Positions 1 to 7,819 of a DNA stretch of 33,867 bases are shown here, in pieces. Made by a program: the position numbers and the translations under genes. Location of the stretch: contig CATMRP010000037.1 in NCBI GenBank assembly GCA_950073835.1, positions 1 through 33,867 of the forward strand. The letters are read 5' to 3'. A model generated the notes under the pieces. The model did not search any database, was not told the DNA's origin, and saw only the letters and a list, made by a program, of their open reading frames with translations. The DNA is from an uncultured Alteromonadaceae bacterium. Lineage in GTDB: Bacteria; Pseudomonadota; Gammaproteobacteria; Enterobacterales; Alteromonadaceae. Position 1 is the first letter of the stretch. Every line of letters starts with the position of its first letter.

Positions 1-776
1 GTCATTAACAATTCAAAAAACGCGATAAAAGACTTTCCTTCGTCGGAACTGTTTATGACGTCCTGATCGGCAAATACGATATCCAGCACCCGCCCTTTCT
101 GGCCTCCTCCCAAGGTGATTTTCTTGCGGGTGTCCTTATCCAGGAGCCGAAAATTCGCCTCTACCTGCCGGAAATCACCGAGTAATTTACGCGATATATC
201 AGAGACCAGATACAGCCTTTCCCGTACCTCCGTATCGTCGAGCCCAAGACTGGTGCCTTGTTTTACTGCCTCTATTTGCTGTTCGATCAACGCTTTTTTC
301 TGCTGCAAGGCTTCTAGTTGCAAAGACTTATCGTCGGTGGTGCCCTGCACCAGCTCCCCAATTAAATCGATAAGGAGTTTCAGGCGCGATTCTGTGCCGA
401 CAAATTGTCGCCCCTGCAACTCTTCAACCCAGTGCAGCGCTTTTTCGACATCAGGCAATAAATCGCATTCTGGTTCATCACTGTTTTGCGGCAGGTACTT
501 ACGCAGATAACCAGGCTTTTGATTGATCCAGTCGTCGATATAGGCGCGGGCTGTTTTCGGGTATTTTTGCTCACCATACACTTCAGCGACATCGTTTAAG
601 TGGTAATCGAGCATTGCGATCAGTTCCTGATACGGTACCGCCCGGCGATTATGGCGAATAAACGCACTGTAAAAAAAACTCGTCATCAATGGAAAGTGTT
701 GGGCGCGCAGCAAACGCAAAGCGACACTTTGATCTTTAAATTGCTCCAAAAACTCTACGCTGAAATCGGCTTTCAT
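1..776 (-). CDS. jetA: Wadjet-type JetA (DUF3375), C-terminus beyond window
   Basis: The minus strand is open from an ATG at 776 to the window edge, giving 258 residues without a stop. The translation matches what I know of DUF3375: an opening like ALRLLRAQHFPLMTSFF, then YIDDWINQKPGYLRKYLP (about residues 78-95), then VGTESRLKLLIDLIGELV, a coiled-coil-like stretch, DTEVRERLYLVSDISRKLL, and a DFRQVEANFRLLDKDTRKKI segment. In Wadjet systems DUF3375 is JetA, the MukF-like kleisin of an SMC complex that, with the JetD nuclease, cleaves circular plasmids. Its ATG overlaps the stop of the upstream regulator as ATGA (776-773), so the two are probably translationally coupled. Full-length family members are about twice as long. 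jetB, jetC and jetD would lie left of position 1 and cannot be checked here. Confidence 0.86.
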   Translation of the reverse strand, partial: MKADFSVEFLEQFKDQSVALRLLRAQHFPLMTSFFYSAFIRHNRRAVPYQELIAMLDYHLNDVAEVYGEQKYPKTARAYIDDWINQKPGYLRKYLPQNSDEPECDLLPDVEKALHWVEELQGRQFVGTESRLKLLIDLIGELVQGTTDDKSLQLEALQQKKALIEQQIEAVKQGTSLGLDDTEVRERLYLVSDISRKLLGDFRQVEANFRLLDKDTRKKITLGGGQKGRVLDIVFADQDVINSSDEGKSFIAFFELLM

Positions 777-1645
777 TGCTTAACTCCTGGTAGCAACGGA
801 CTCACATCCATGTTTTTCAGCACCTCTTTATTCGCCAGCGCCAGTGGAAACTGAATTGGATCGAGTCTGCAATTTGCAGAACAATCCACTCGCCACGCCT
901 GAGTTAAATAGCCCAGCAACGCTTCGCGGGTTTCTACGCTTAAGCTGCCGTTCGTCATGTTGTAATCAAGTTCAATGGCTTGCTTATGTTTAACTCCCGG
1001 ATGCGGTATTAAGTCCAGAGTAACGACATTGTTCCAGGCCGTATCACTAAGCACCGACTCTGTATTCAGTGGCTGCGCGTCCAGCAAATTGATGTCTAAA
1101 AAACGATTGCTGACAAAATCCCTGAATGCTTGATTGCTTCTGTCGTAGCAGCGTACGTGCCAGCGATAACCGTTATTAATGAGTGAATGCGGCACTAGTT
1201 CCCGTTCCGTTACTCCGGAAGACAGCGACACGTAGCGACAGTGTATGGCTTTGTTATGCATGATGGCCCGTAATAGCGGCGCAATAGTCGATGATGAAGC
1301 ATGAATAAGGCGCACCGCTTCAACGCATACGTCACTGGGTCGCTGCGGCAATTTAAATTCATCTGCGTCGTTGTTAACCAACCTGAACAGCACTTCTTCC
1401 GCGTGATGCGGGAACAACGGTGAAAATTCGGCGGTACGGTAGTAGAGCTTGGTTTGATGCCTTAGCACCAGATTGTCTGGAGCCAGGGATTTATACAACG
1501 TTAAATCCCGGGTGGCGGAGGCGATCCCCGTTTGAAAATGGCCAACCAGATCCCCTCGGGCCACTTGCCCGAAGAATTCCAGACAAAAATCGATAAACGC
1601 GAGCCGTTTTTGCTGAGTGAATGGAATAGTGCTGAAATCTGCCAT
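773..1645 (-). CDS. WYL-domain transcriptional regulator, BrxR/CapW type
   Basis: This 290-residue protein has the three-part layout of BrxR/CapW defence regulators. The N-terminal winged helix (about 1-90) contains QQKRLAFIDFCLEFFGQVAR and ATRDLTLYKSLAPDNLVL. The WYL ligand-sensing domain (about 115-195) contains YRWHVRCYDRSNQAFRDFV. A C-terminal WCX-like domain follows. Known family members are dimeric repressors of BREX, CBASS and Wadjet loci. The start is ATG with no strong Shine-Dalgarno. The stop overlaps the jetA ATG by four bases, so one transcript is likely. A perfect inverted repeat upstream (1685-1692 and 1710-1717) overlaps a plausible promoter and could be its own operator. Family assignment is firm; control of jetA by it is inferred from position. 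Confidence 0.85.
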   Translation of the reverse strand: MADFSTIPFTQQKRLAFIDFCLEFFGQVARGDLVGHFQTGIASATRDLTLYKSLAPDNLVLRHQTKLYYRTAEFSPLFPHHAEEVLFRLVNNDADEFKLPQRPSDVCVEAVRLIHASSSTIAPLLRAIMHNKAIHCRYVSLSSGVTERELVPHSLINNGYRWHVRCYDRSNQAFRDFVSNRFLDINLLDAQPLNTESVLSDTAWNNVVTLDLIPHPGVKHKQAIELDYNMTNGSLSVETREALLGYLTQAWRVDCSANCRLDPIQFPLALANKEVLKNMDVSPLLPGVKQ

Positions 1646-1675
1646 GTCTTGCCACTGTGTGTATAACTATTGTCC

Positions 1676-1717
1676 AGCATAACATGGAATCATAATGATG
1701 CAATCTTTTTGATTCCA
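1676..1717 (-). promoter_or_regulatory. Candidate promoter and operator of the WYL-jetA operon
   Basis: Two perfect inverted half-sites, TGGAATCA at 1685-1692 and TGATTCCA at 1710-1717, lie 25 bp apart centre to centre. Between and over them on the minus strand is a possible promoter: TTGCAT (1703-1698), a 16-bp spacer, and TATGCT (1681-1676), each hexamer matching 4 of 6 consensus bases. The left half-site falls inside the spacer, so a bound dimer would block RNA polymerase. The inverted repeat is seen directly; the promoter and its use by the regulator are inference. Confidence 0.45.
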
Positions 1718-2044
1718 CCATTACAAGTGTAACAGGATCTAAGCTTCAAGAAACATAACAAAACAGCGCATACCTTGAGCCGGGCCGCGGATTCAAGCCT
1801 TTGAAGTTTTAAGGGCTTTGCCGGAGTTACAGATGAAAAAAAACCGGTGAGCAATATTACCCATAAGCCTTAAACGATGCACTAAACGCGATTATTCATT
1901 GCAAGGGTTAGATATTGAGATTTACGGAGCATGGGTGTGGGTCTGTGGTAACAGTTTCAAGCATAATGCGGTTCTCAAAAAACGGGTTTTAAATTCTCGA
2001 ACAAGATAAAAGCCATCAATAAACAGCTAGCGCTATTCATACGC
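1718..2044. other. Intergenic stretch without a recognised feature
   Basis: About 330 bases between the defence regulator and the toxin gene. I see no plausible reading frame, RNA gene or strong hairpin with a T-tract on either strand. It probably contains the upstream part of the defence-operon promoter region and the downstream end of the toxin-antitoxin transcript. Confidence 0.5.
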
Positions 2045-2356
2045 TTAAGCTTCAAGGCGAGAAAGTAGTAACGCGACAATGTCTCTCGCCTCGTGGAGTA
2101 CTGCGATAATAGTCGGCTTTTTTACGCCGTCATTAAGATAAAAGATATAGTGATGCAGGCATTTTGTGACGAGTAAATCAGGAAAAGTATCTGAAAATTT
2201 GCGAATGACTGCAGTTTTGCGCCCGATAAGCTCAAAAGTGTCTTTTATGGCTTTTCTATATATGTTCGTTTGTGCAACGCCCCAGTTCTCAAGGGTATAG
2301 CTTACAATCTCGCGAATATCGGCTTCAGCATCATCCGTAATGTCATACCAAGGCAT
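2045..2356 (-). CDS. ParE/RelE-superfamily toxin
   Basis: This 103-residue protein has the size and layout of ParE-like toxins: an N-terminal YDITDDAEADIREIVSYTLENWG segment, two helices, then strands carrying DLLVTKCLHHYIFYLNDG and IIAVLHEARDI. Family members inhibit gyrase (ParE) or cleave ribosome-bound mRNA (RelE); the sequence alone does not decide between them. The ATG lies four bases after the antitoxin stop, so antitoxin and toxin are co-transcribed with the antitoxin first, the usual order. The toxin frame is intact, so the module may be active. Confidence 0.82.
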   Translation of the reverse strand: MPWYDITDDAEADIREIVSYTLENWGVAQTNIYRKAIKDTFELIGRKTAVIRKFSDTFPDLLVTKCLHHYIFYLNDGVKKPTIIAVLHEARDIVALLLSRLEA

Positions 2357-2360
2357 TGTT

Positions 2361-2603
2361 TTATTTAGCTTTCGCTATTTCTTCATCAAAAATTTCATCA
2401 ACGGACTTACTCGAAATTTTTCCTGCTTTGGCGGCGGCAACACGCGGCGCCAGATACGCCTCAAGTCTTTGCAAGGCGGCTTGCTCGTCTGCATTAGGTA
2501 GTGCCCGTTCAAGCACATAGCTTTTGATACTCTTGCCTTGTAAGGCAGCTGCGGCCTTTAAGTTCTGATGCTGCTCAGGCGTGATTTCTATAGATAATCG
2601 CAT
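2361..2603 (-). CDS. Ribbon-helix-helix antitoxin partner of the ParE-like toxin
   Basis: This 80-residue protein begins with MRLSIEITPEQHQNLKAAAA, a short strand followed by helices as in MetJ/Arc/CopG-type antitoxins. It continues with QGKSIKSYVLERAL and ends with a toxin-binding tail (AGKISSKSVDEIFDEEI). I chose the ATG at 2603 rather than an in-frame ATG at 2615, because GGAGGT (2613-2608) sits four bases before 2603 and would lie inside the gene otherwise. The protein should bind the toxin and, as usual for this class, the palindromes over its own promoter. Confidence 0.8.
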   Translation of the reverse strand: MRLSIEITPEQHQNLKAAAALQGKSIKSYVLERALPNADEQAALQRLEAYLAPRVAAAKAGKISSKSVDEIFDEEIAKAK

Positions 2604-2643
2604 AAATACCTCCAAAGCATTTGATTATAAATGCTCAACGTTC

Positions 2644-2673
2644 ATCATACTGGGATTAACAACAATTTGTCAA
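2644..2673 (-). promoter_or_regulatory. Promoter of the toxin-antitoxin operon
   Basis: On the minus strand there is a perfect -35 TTGACA (2673-2668), an 18-bp spacer and a -10 TATGAT (2649-2644, 5 of 6). It lies about 40 bp upstream of the antitoxin start. A 10-bp palindrome, TTTGTACAAA (2675-2684), touches the -35 box and is a likely operator for autorepression. Confidence 0.7.
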
Positions 2674-2674
2674 T

Positions 2675-2753
2675 TTTGTACAAATGTTGTTTAGCCGCTG
2701 ACTAATGTCACATTAGCCGTACTGGACAACCTTAATAAAGTTATTCGAATAAC
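2675..2753. promoter_or_regulatory. Cluster of three palindromes upstream of the antitoxin
   Basis: Three perfect palindromes lie within 80 bp: TTTGTACAAA (2675-2684), CTAATGTCACATTAG (2702-2716, 7-bp arms around one base) and GTTATTCGAATAAC (2740-2753). The first abuts the TA promoter and is the best operator candidate. The other two have different sequences and might serve another regulator. Confidence 0.4.
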
Positions 2754-3018
2754 GATGATTCATAGGTTGGTCATTAAGGACTAACCGAGACCAAACCATA
2801 CTTCTAGCGCCCGGCTTCCCTATCTCTGTCAGGATGTGTTCGTTTGGCATATTTTGATAGATAATAAAGGTGTGGAGAAGGTGTATTGGATTAGACTTGC
2901 AAATACTTACCGCATTGCCGGCGCTGGTTATACGAAAGCAGGTATATCCCCTGATAACACAAAGGGGGCAACTTGCCCCCTGTCATTTGCGTTAAATATC
3001 GAGATAAACGACGATTAT
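2754..3018. other. Intergenic stretch between the TA promoter region and rmlB
   Basis: No convincing gene. A 65-codon plus-strand frame here lacks a Shine-Dalgarno and resembles nothing I know. The only clear element is the GC-rich hairpin at 2964-2980 after rmlB. Confidence 0.5.
2964..2980 (-). terminator. Probable terminator after rmlB
   Basis: GGGGGC (2964-2969) pairs with GCCCCC (2975-2980) across a short loop, forming a very stable hairpin about 40 bp past the rmlB stop. On the minus strand it is followed by TTTGTGTT, a short T-rich tract. It fits the end of the polysaccharide operon. Confidence 0.65.
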
Positions 3019-4107
3019 TTAAGCAGTACCTAACCGCTCTCCCTGATAGCTGCCATCTAATACGGCTTGCCACCAGGCGGTGTTATTTAAATACCATTCC
3101 ACGGTTTTCTTAATGCCGCTCTCAAAGGTTTCCCGGGGCGTCCAGCCCAGCTCTTTTTTGATTTTGCTGGCATCAATAGCGTAGCGCATGTCATGGCCGG
3201 GTCGGTCGGCAACGCTGGTAATGAGATCACGGTAGCTGCCTTCGGCCTTGGGTTTTACTTCATCAAGGATGTCACAAATCGTATGGACTACTTCGATGTT
3301 TTGCTTTTCATTGTGACCACCAATGTTATAGGTTTCGCCAATTTCACCTTGAGTGGCTACCACCACCAGCGCCCTGGCGTGATCTTCCACAAACAGCCAG
3401 TCACGAATTTGGTTGCCTTTGCCATAAACCGGCAGTGGCTTACCAGCCAAAGCGTTTAAGATCATCAGCGGAATAAGCTTTTCCGGGAAATGGTAAGGGC
3501 CATAGTTGTTAGAACAGTTAGTCACCACTGTTGGTAATTTAAATGTTCTTAACCATGCGCGAACCAGATGATCAGAAGCTGCTTTAGACGCGGAATAAGG
3601 AGAGCTTGGTTCGTAAGACGTTTCCTCGGTGAATAAAGGTAATTCTGTTCCCGCAGCCACTTCATCCGGATGCGGCAGGTCGCCATAAACTTCATCCGTA
3701 GAAATATGGTGGAGACGGAACGCCGCTTTCTTATCGTCATTTAATTGAGCATAGTAAGTACGGGCTTGCTCAAGCAATACGTAAGTACCTACTACGTTAG
3801 TTTGAATGAATTCACCAGGGCCGTCGATAGAGCGGTCGACGTGGCTTTCAGCAGCCAGGTGCATAATGATATCCGGTTGGTACGTATCCAGTACTCGTTT
3901 TACTTCTGCACCATCACAGATATCCACTTTTTCAAAGTGGTAACGTTTACTCGAATCAACCTCTTTAAGCGACTCAAGATTACCGGCGTAAGTAAGTTTA
4001 TCCAGATTAACCACAATGTGGTTAGTATCATTAATTAAATGACGCACAACTGCAGAACCAATAAAGCCTGCGCCACCTGTTACAATAATTGTTTTCGCTA
4101 CTGTCAT
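3019..4107 (-). CDS. rmlB: dTDP-glucose 4,6-dehydratase
   Basis: RmlB converts dTDP-D-glucose to dTDP-4-keto-6-deoxy-D-glucose, the second step to dTDP-L-rhamnose, in the cytoplasm. The 362-residue length is normal. The Rossmann motif TGGAGFIGS is at residues 10-18, STDEVYG at 136-142 supplies the catalytic Thr-Asp-Glu, and the YSASK active-site motif is at 171-175. GDKRP-like end motifs ([12 protein letters not shown]) also fit. It is the last rhamnose gene, 22 bp after rmlD, followed by a hairpin terminator. Motif content makes the call essentially certain. Confidence 0.97.
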   Translation of the reverse strand: MTVAKTIIVTGGAGFIGSAVVRHLINDTNHIVVNLDKLTYAGNLESLKEVDSSKRYHFEKVDICDGAEVKRVLDTYQPDIIMHLAAESHVDRSIDGPGEFIQTNVVGTYVLLEQARTYYAQLNDDKKAAFRLHHISTDEVYGDLPHPDEVAAGTELPLFTEETSYEPSSPYSASKAASDHLVRAWLRTFKLPTVVTNCSNNYGPYHFPEKLIPLMILNALAGKPLPVYGKGNQIRDWLFVEDHARALVVVATQGEIGETYNIGGHNEKQNIEVVHTICDILDEVKPKAEGSYRDLITSVADRPGHDMRYAIDASKIKKELGWTPRETFESGIKKTVEWYLNNTAWWQAVLDGSYQGERLGTA

Positions 4108-4129
4108 TTTCTTTAATTCTCTGCTGCGC

Positions 4130-4984
4130 TTACACTAACTCGTCCATCATAGCGCTTAACTGTTCGCGCCAGTGGTTAAGTGGTGAAGTAAAAGTCTCTC
4201 GCGTTAGGGTTTTATCCAGTACGCTGTAATGGGGGCGCTTTGCCGGCGTTGGATAAGCGCTGCTCGGAATAGGTTTTACCGGCACGGCTTGTTCCAATAA
4301 CCCTTTTTCCAACCCTAATTGTTGGATGGCTATGGCAAAATCATACCAGCTGCATACGCCTTCATCAGACCAATGATATACACCTGCTGTACGTTGAGAA
4401 GCAGCTTCCACACAAGCTCGCGCCAAGCCTTTTGCCCAGGTAGGGCTACCGATCTGATCGTCTATAACGCCTAGCTGCGGCTTTTCGGCCATCAAACGTA
4501 GCATGGTTTTCACAAAATTATTGCCGTGGCTGGAATACACCCAGGAGGTACGCAGAATGGCACTTGCTTCTGGAAGAATCGATGTAACTTCTGCCTCACC
4601 TGCGGCTTTGGTTTTGCCGTACATACCTTGAGGTTCGATGGCATCATCAACCGCGTAGGGTGAGCCTTTTTCGCCATTGAATACATAGTCGGTAGACACA
4701 TGCACAAAAAATACGCTATTGCTTTTACAATACTTTGCCAGGTTGGCTACTGCAGTTTGGTTGAGCAAATAAGCGCTTTCTTCATCGGACTCGGCTTTAT
4801 CCACAGCGGTATAGGCTGACGCATTTATCACTGCATCAGGTTTTATGCTATCCAGCTTTGCGGCAATATCGTCGTTTGAGGTTATATCAATATCTTCCCG
4901 GCCAAGGCACACTGCCTCTGGTACCAGGCGAGCAATTTCCCAGGCCAGTTGACCGCTTTTACCGATAACCACGAGTTTAGTCAT
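4130..4984 (-). CDS. rmlD: dTDP-4-dehydrorhamnose reductase
   Basis: RmlD carries out the last step, reducing dTDP-4-keto-L-rhamnose to dTDP-L-rhamnose. The 284 residues contain VSTDYVFNG (about 96-104), the catalytic YGKTK at 122-126, [18 protein letters not shown], and DDQIGSPTW, all diagnostic. The nucleotide-binding loop reads GKSGQLA rather than the more common GxxGQLG, a mild substitution that probably does not abolish NAD(P)H binding. It sits 23 bp after rmlC and 22 bp before rmlB in one tight transcription unit. Confidence 0.96.
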   Translation of the reverse strand: MTKLVVIGKSGQLAWEIARLVPEAVCLGREDIDITSNDDIAAKLDSIKPDAVINASAYTAVDKAESDEESAYLLNQTAVANLAKYCKSNSVFFVHVSTDYVFNGEKGSPYAVDDAIEPQGMYGKTKAAGEAEVTSILPEASAILRTSWVYSSHGNNFVKTMLRLMAEKPQLGVIDDQIGSPTWAKGLARACVEAASQRTAGVYHWSDEGVCSWYDFAIAIQQLGLEKGLLEQAVPVKPIPSSAYPTPAKRPHYSVLDKTLTRETFTSPLNHWREQLSAMMDELV

Positions 4985-5007
4985 GATTCTTCCTTAAAAC
5001 CTTTATT

Positions 5008-5553
5008 TTAAAACGAAGGCGCATCAACGAAAGCCGTACCGGCTTCATCCTTGCCGGATAAAGACGGTGCTTCGCCATTCACCAGCGGCCACTGAATGCC
5101 AATGGTTGGATCGTCATATTTCACCGATACCTCGGATTCCGGATGGTAGTAATCAGTACATTTATAAACAAATTCTGCTGATTCACTGGTGACGTAAAAA
5201 CCATGTGCAAAACCGGCTGGCACCCAAAGCTGACGCTTGTTTTCAGCAGAAAGGTATACCCCAACCCACTTGCCGAAGGTTTCAGAGTCCTTACGCATAT
5301 CCACGGCTACATCGAACACTTCGCCAGACGTAACTCGAACCAGTTTGCCCTGGGTTTGCTCTAACTGATAATGCAATCCACGCAAAATACCCTGTTTAGA
5401 TTTCGAGTGATTGTCCTGCACGAAATCAACGTCGGCACATTCTGCTTTAAACCAGTCAGTACGAAAAGTTTCCATAAAAAAACCACGCTCATCGCCAAAC
5501 ACGCGTGGTTCAATAATTTTGACATCGGGGATGTCTGTTTTAACTACTTGCAT
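5008..5553 (-). CDS. rmlC: dTDP-4-dehydrorhamnose 3,5-epimerase
   Basis: RmlC epimerises C3 and C5 of dTDP-4-keto-6-deoxyglucose. The 181-residue cupin has DERGFFMETF (21-30), FVQDNHSKSKQGILRGLHYQ (44-63) with the catalytic His61, VPAGFAHGFYV, and KCTDYYHPESE with the active-site Tyr. It is the first gene of the rmlC-rmlD-rmlB unit. Its upstream region is the REP-like repeat block, so either its promoter lies within the repeats or transcription reads through from rmlA. Confidence 0.96.
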   Translation of the reverse strand: MQVVKTDIPDVKIIEPRVFGDERGFFMETFRTDWFKAECADVDFVQDNHSKSKQGILRGLHYQLEQTQGKLVRVTSGEVFDVAVDMRKDSETFGKWVGVYLSAENKRQLWVPAGFAHGFYVTSESAEFVYKCTDYYHPESEVSVKYDDPTIGIQWPLVNGEAPSLSGKDEAGTAFVDAPSF

Positions 5554-5630
5554 TGTTAATTCTATTCCTATCTTTAATGCTGTCTTTTCAGAAAGGGCAT
5601 CGGCATATCCGGGTCTTCCTAACTATGCTT

Positions 5631-6036
5631 CGTCATCACAGAAAGTGCACACTATCCTGTCATCCCGGAAAGTGCGCAACGCTTATCCAGGCTCTCCTAA
5701 ATCGCACTTCGTTGCCACTTCCCCAGACTGTTATGGAGATCCCGGCTCAAGGCCGGGAAGACAAAATAAATATTGGCCGGGGCGACAACAAATACCGCCG
5801 GGTCGACAATAAATATCACCTGGGGCGACTTAATTACGCTCACGTCATCACAGAAAGTGCACACTATCCTGTCATCCCGGAAAGTGCGCAGCGCTTATCC
5901 GGGATCTCCTAAATCATTCTTCGTTGCCACTTTCCCAGACTGTTTTGGAGATCCCGGCTCAAGGCCGGGATGACAATAAAATCGGCCGGGATGACAATAA
6001 AATCGGCCGGGATGACAATAAAATCGGCCGGGATGA
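5631..6036. repeat. Duplicated REP/MITE-like element with 21-bp tandem tails
   Basis: A 135-bp unit at 5631-5765 recurs without indels at 5843-5977 (offset 212 bp), with a handful of base changes. In the second copy TGTCATCCCGG (5870-5880) and CCGGGATGACA (5965-5975) form perfect outer inverted repeats, and CCGGGATCTCC (5899-5909) pairs with GGAGATCCCGG (5947-5957), so each half can fold into its own CCCGG hairpin, as in paired REP elements. After the second copy, a 21-bp unit beginning GGCCGGGATGAC repeats three times plus a partial copy (5963-6036). Degenerate versions of the same tail follow the first copy (about 5775-5830). No believable gene lies in this 500-bp gap. Confidence 0.85.
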
Positions 6037-6049
6037 AATGCTAAGCATT

Positions 6050-6928
6050 TCACTTAACCCGATCACCAATTACTTTCAGCAGATAGCTACCATAACCACT
6101 TTTCACCAAAGGTGCTGCCAGTTTTTCTAACTGTTCTGCGTCTATATAGCCCATGCGGTAAGCCACTTCTTCCGGGCAACAAATTTTGAGTCCTTGGCGC
6201 TTTTCTATCGCTGCTACAAAGTTTGCAGCGTCTAATAAACTATCCAGCGTACCGGTATCCAGCCAAGCAGACCCACGGCCCATCAGTTCAACTTTGAGAG
6301 AGCCATCTTGCAGATACATATTGTTCAGATCGGTAATTTCCAGTTCGCCACGATGAGACGGTTTAACTTCCTTGGCGAAATCAACAACGCGATTATCGTA
6401 GTAATACAGGCCGGTTACCGCATAATTAGACTTGGCAACTTCGGGCTTTTCTTCAATAGATAACGCATTCCAGTCGTCGTCGAAGTCTACTACACCGTAA
6501 CGTTCAGGATCATTAACGTGATAGCCAAATACCGTAGCGCCTTGTGTTTGCCCATAAGCATTTTTTAATGAAACCCGCAGATCGTGGCCATAATAAATGT
6601 TATCACCCAACACTAATGAGCAACTATTATTACCAATAAAGTCTTCACCAATAAGAAATGCCTGAGCGAGACCATCCGGCGAAGGCTGCGCTGCGTACTG
6701 TAGGTTGAGCCCCCACGCACTTCCATCTCCCAGTAGCTCAATAAACCGGCTCTGTTCTTCTGGCGTAGTGATAATCAGGATATCTCTGATCCCAGACATC
6801 ATCAGGGTAGAAAGAGGGTAGTAAATCATCGGTTTATCGTAAACAGGCATCAACTGTTTACTCACGACTTTGGTAAGGGGGTGGAGCCTGGTTCCTGAAC
6901 CACCCGCCAGTATTATTCCTTTTCTCAT
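6050..6928 (-). CDS. rmlA: Glucose-1-phosphate thymidylyltransferase
   Basis: RmlA joins dTTP and glucose-1-phosphate to make dTDP-glucose, the entry step to dTDP-L-rhamnose. The nucleotide-binding signature GGSGTRLHP is at residues 9-17, followed by [20 protein letters not shown] and [10 protein letters not shown] start at ATG 6928 (292 residues, the family's usual length) because GGGAAG lies a few bases before it; an in-frame GTG two codons upstream is less likely. It is separated from rmlC by the repeat block, whereas the four rml genes usually abut. Confidence 0.96.
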   Translation of the reverse strand: MRKGIILAGGSGTRLHPLTKVVSKQLMPVYDKPMIYYPLSTLMMSGIRDILIITTPEEQSRFIELLGDGSAWGLNLQYAAQPSPDGLAQAFLIGEDFIGNNSCSLVLGDNIYYGHDLRVSLKNAYGQTQGATVFGYHVNDPERYGVVDFDDDWNALSIEEKPEVAKSNYAVTGLYYYDNRVVDFAKEVKPSHRGELEITDLNNMYLQDGSLKVELMGRGSAWLDTGTLDSLLDAANFVAAIEKRQGLKICCPEEVAYRMGYIDAEQLEKLAAPLVKSGYGSYLLKVIGDRVK

Positions 6929-7043
6929 CAACACTTCCCGCTTACATCACAATTTAACACTCAGAAAATTTCAATATTTTCTACTCTGCAAGCAGTATAA
7001 AGTGTTTTAAGCGGAAAGTTAAAGAAAGCTAGCTGTAATCTGA

Positions 7044-7781
7044 TTACTCAGTGTAAGTAGCTTTTACTTTCTCATATAACTTCATGTCGTCAGCATTCTC
7101 ATCAAGTAAGCGGGCGAACATTTCGCTTCCCATATCTTCTTTTAATGCTGCTAGCTTTTCTTCAAGCGAGGCTTTGTTATCTCTCGACACATTATGCTCT
7201 TTAGGCGCAATAGAGATACCTTCAAAACCTTCCGTTTTGAGCCAGTCTTCCAAACGCTGTAGAGACTTGTCGAACTCCTCTACGAGTCCTACAAACGGCA
7301 GCATGTCGAATGCTTTTAACGCCCTGTCTAGCTCCGAGCCGAAGGCTGGCGCAAACATTGAAGCGAAACGATCTACGTGAAAGTTACGGCACTGGCGATC
7401 ATACCCCAATGCCAACCGCGATTCGCAATATCCACTAAAAGACGTATTGCGGGCCAACACCGCGCCAAACCCGTTGCCGCCTTGTTTCTTTTCAAATGAA
7501 TAAGCAGAGGCAATGCGGTCTATAGGGTGACGAACAAAAATTACCGGCAGAATCACACGACCTGGAATCTCAGGAGGCGGAAGAAAAGCAGTGTGTGATG
7601 AAAAGCATAAGGCCTGAGGGTTTTCGCTTACCCATTGGCGGGCCATATCACGGTTTCTGGCGGGTTGAGCAGGAAATTCTGCAGTGACCCACTCTTCGCC
7701 TTGGAAATTTTCCTTAAAACTGGCATCCAGGGAGGTACCTGCATTTTTAAATAGGTGGTAGTGAAAAATCGCTTTATTCAT
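7044..7781 (-). CDS. Sulfotransferase, Sulfotransfer_2-like
   Basis: This 245-residue protein has the two PAPS-binding signatures of carbohydrate sulfotransferases: HLFKNAGTS (9-17, 5'-phosphosulfate loop, with Lys12) and VRHPIDRIASAYS (83-95, 3'-phosphate site). The HLFKNAGTSLDASF style resembles the 2-O-sulfotransferase-like group that acts on glycans. A cytosolic enzyme acting on lipid-linked or nucleotide-activated sugar is likely, as there is no signal peptide or membrane segment. It lies 38 bp after a glycosyltransferase and 115 bp before rmlA. The acceptor cannot be told from sequence. Confidence 0.85.
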   Translation of the reverse strand: MNKAIFHYHLFKNAGTSLDASFKENFQGEEWVTAEFPAQPARNRDMARQWVSENPQALCFSSHTAFLPPPEIPGRVILPVIFVRHPIDRIASAYSFEKKQGGNGFGAVLARNTSFSGYCESRLALGYDRQCRNFHVDRFASMFAPAFGSELDRALKAFDMLPFVGLVEEFDKSLQRLEDWLKTEGFEGISIAPKEHNVSRDNKASLEEKLAALKEDMGSEMFARLLDENADDMKLYEKVKATYTE

Positions 7782-7819
7782 TTTTTTATTCCATTTAGCG
7801 CCTTACTCAGCGCCCGCAT

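Noticed and set aside
115..854. Plus-strand reading frames at 115-510 and 600-854 and a minus frame at 380-592
   Set aside because: They lie opposite to or out of frame with the long open JetA frame, which has clear DUF3375 similarity.
2836..3033. 65-codon plus-strand frame downstream of rmlB
   Set aside because: It runs through the rmlB terminator hairpin and into the rmlB 3' end, without a ribosome-binding site or known similarity.
5963..6036. Short tandem repeats as a CRISPR array
   Set aside because: Units of 21 bp follow one another directly with no unique spacers, and no cas genes are present.
6035..6051. GAAATGC/GCATTTC hairpin at the rmlA stop as a terminator
   Set aside because: The 7-bp stem is AT-rich, overlaps the stop codon and lacks a T-tract on the minus strand.
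5371..6130. Several overlapping plus-strand frames of 60-130 codons between rmlC and rmlA
   Set aside because: They translate the REP-like repeats and low-complexity 21-bp units; no Shine-Dalgarno and no family resemblance.
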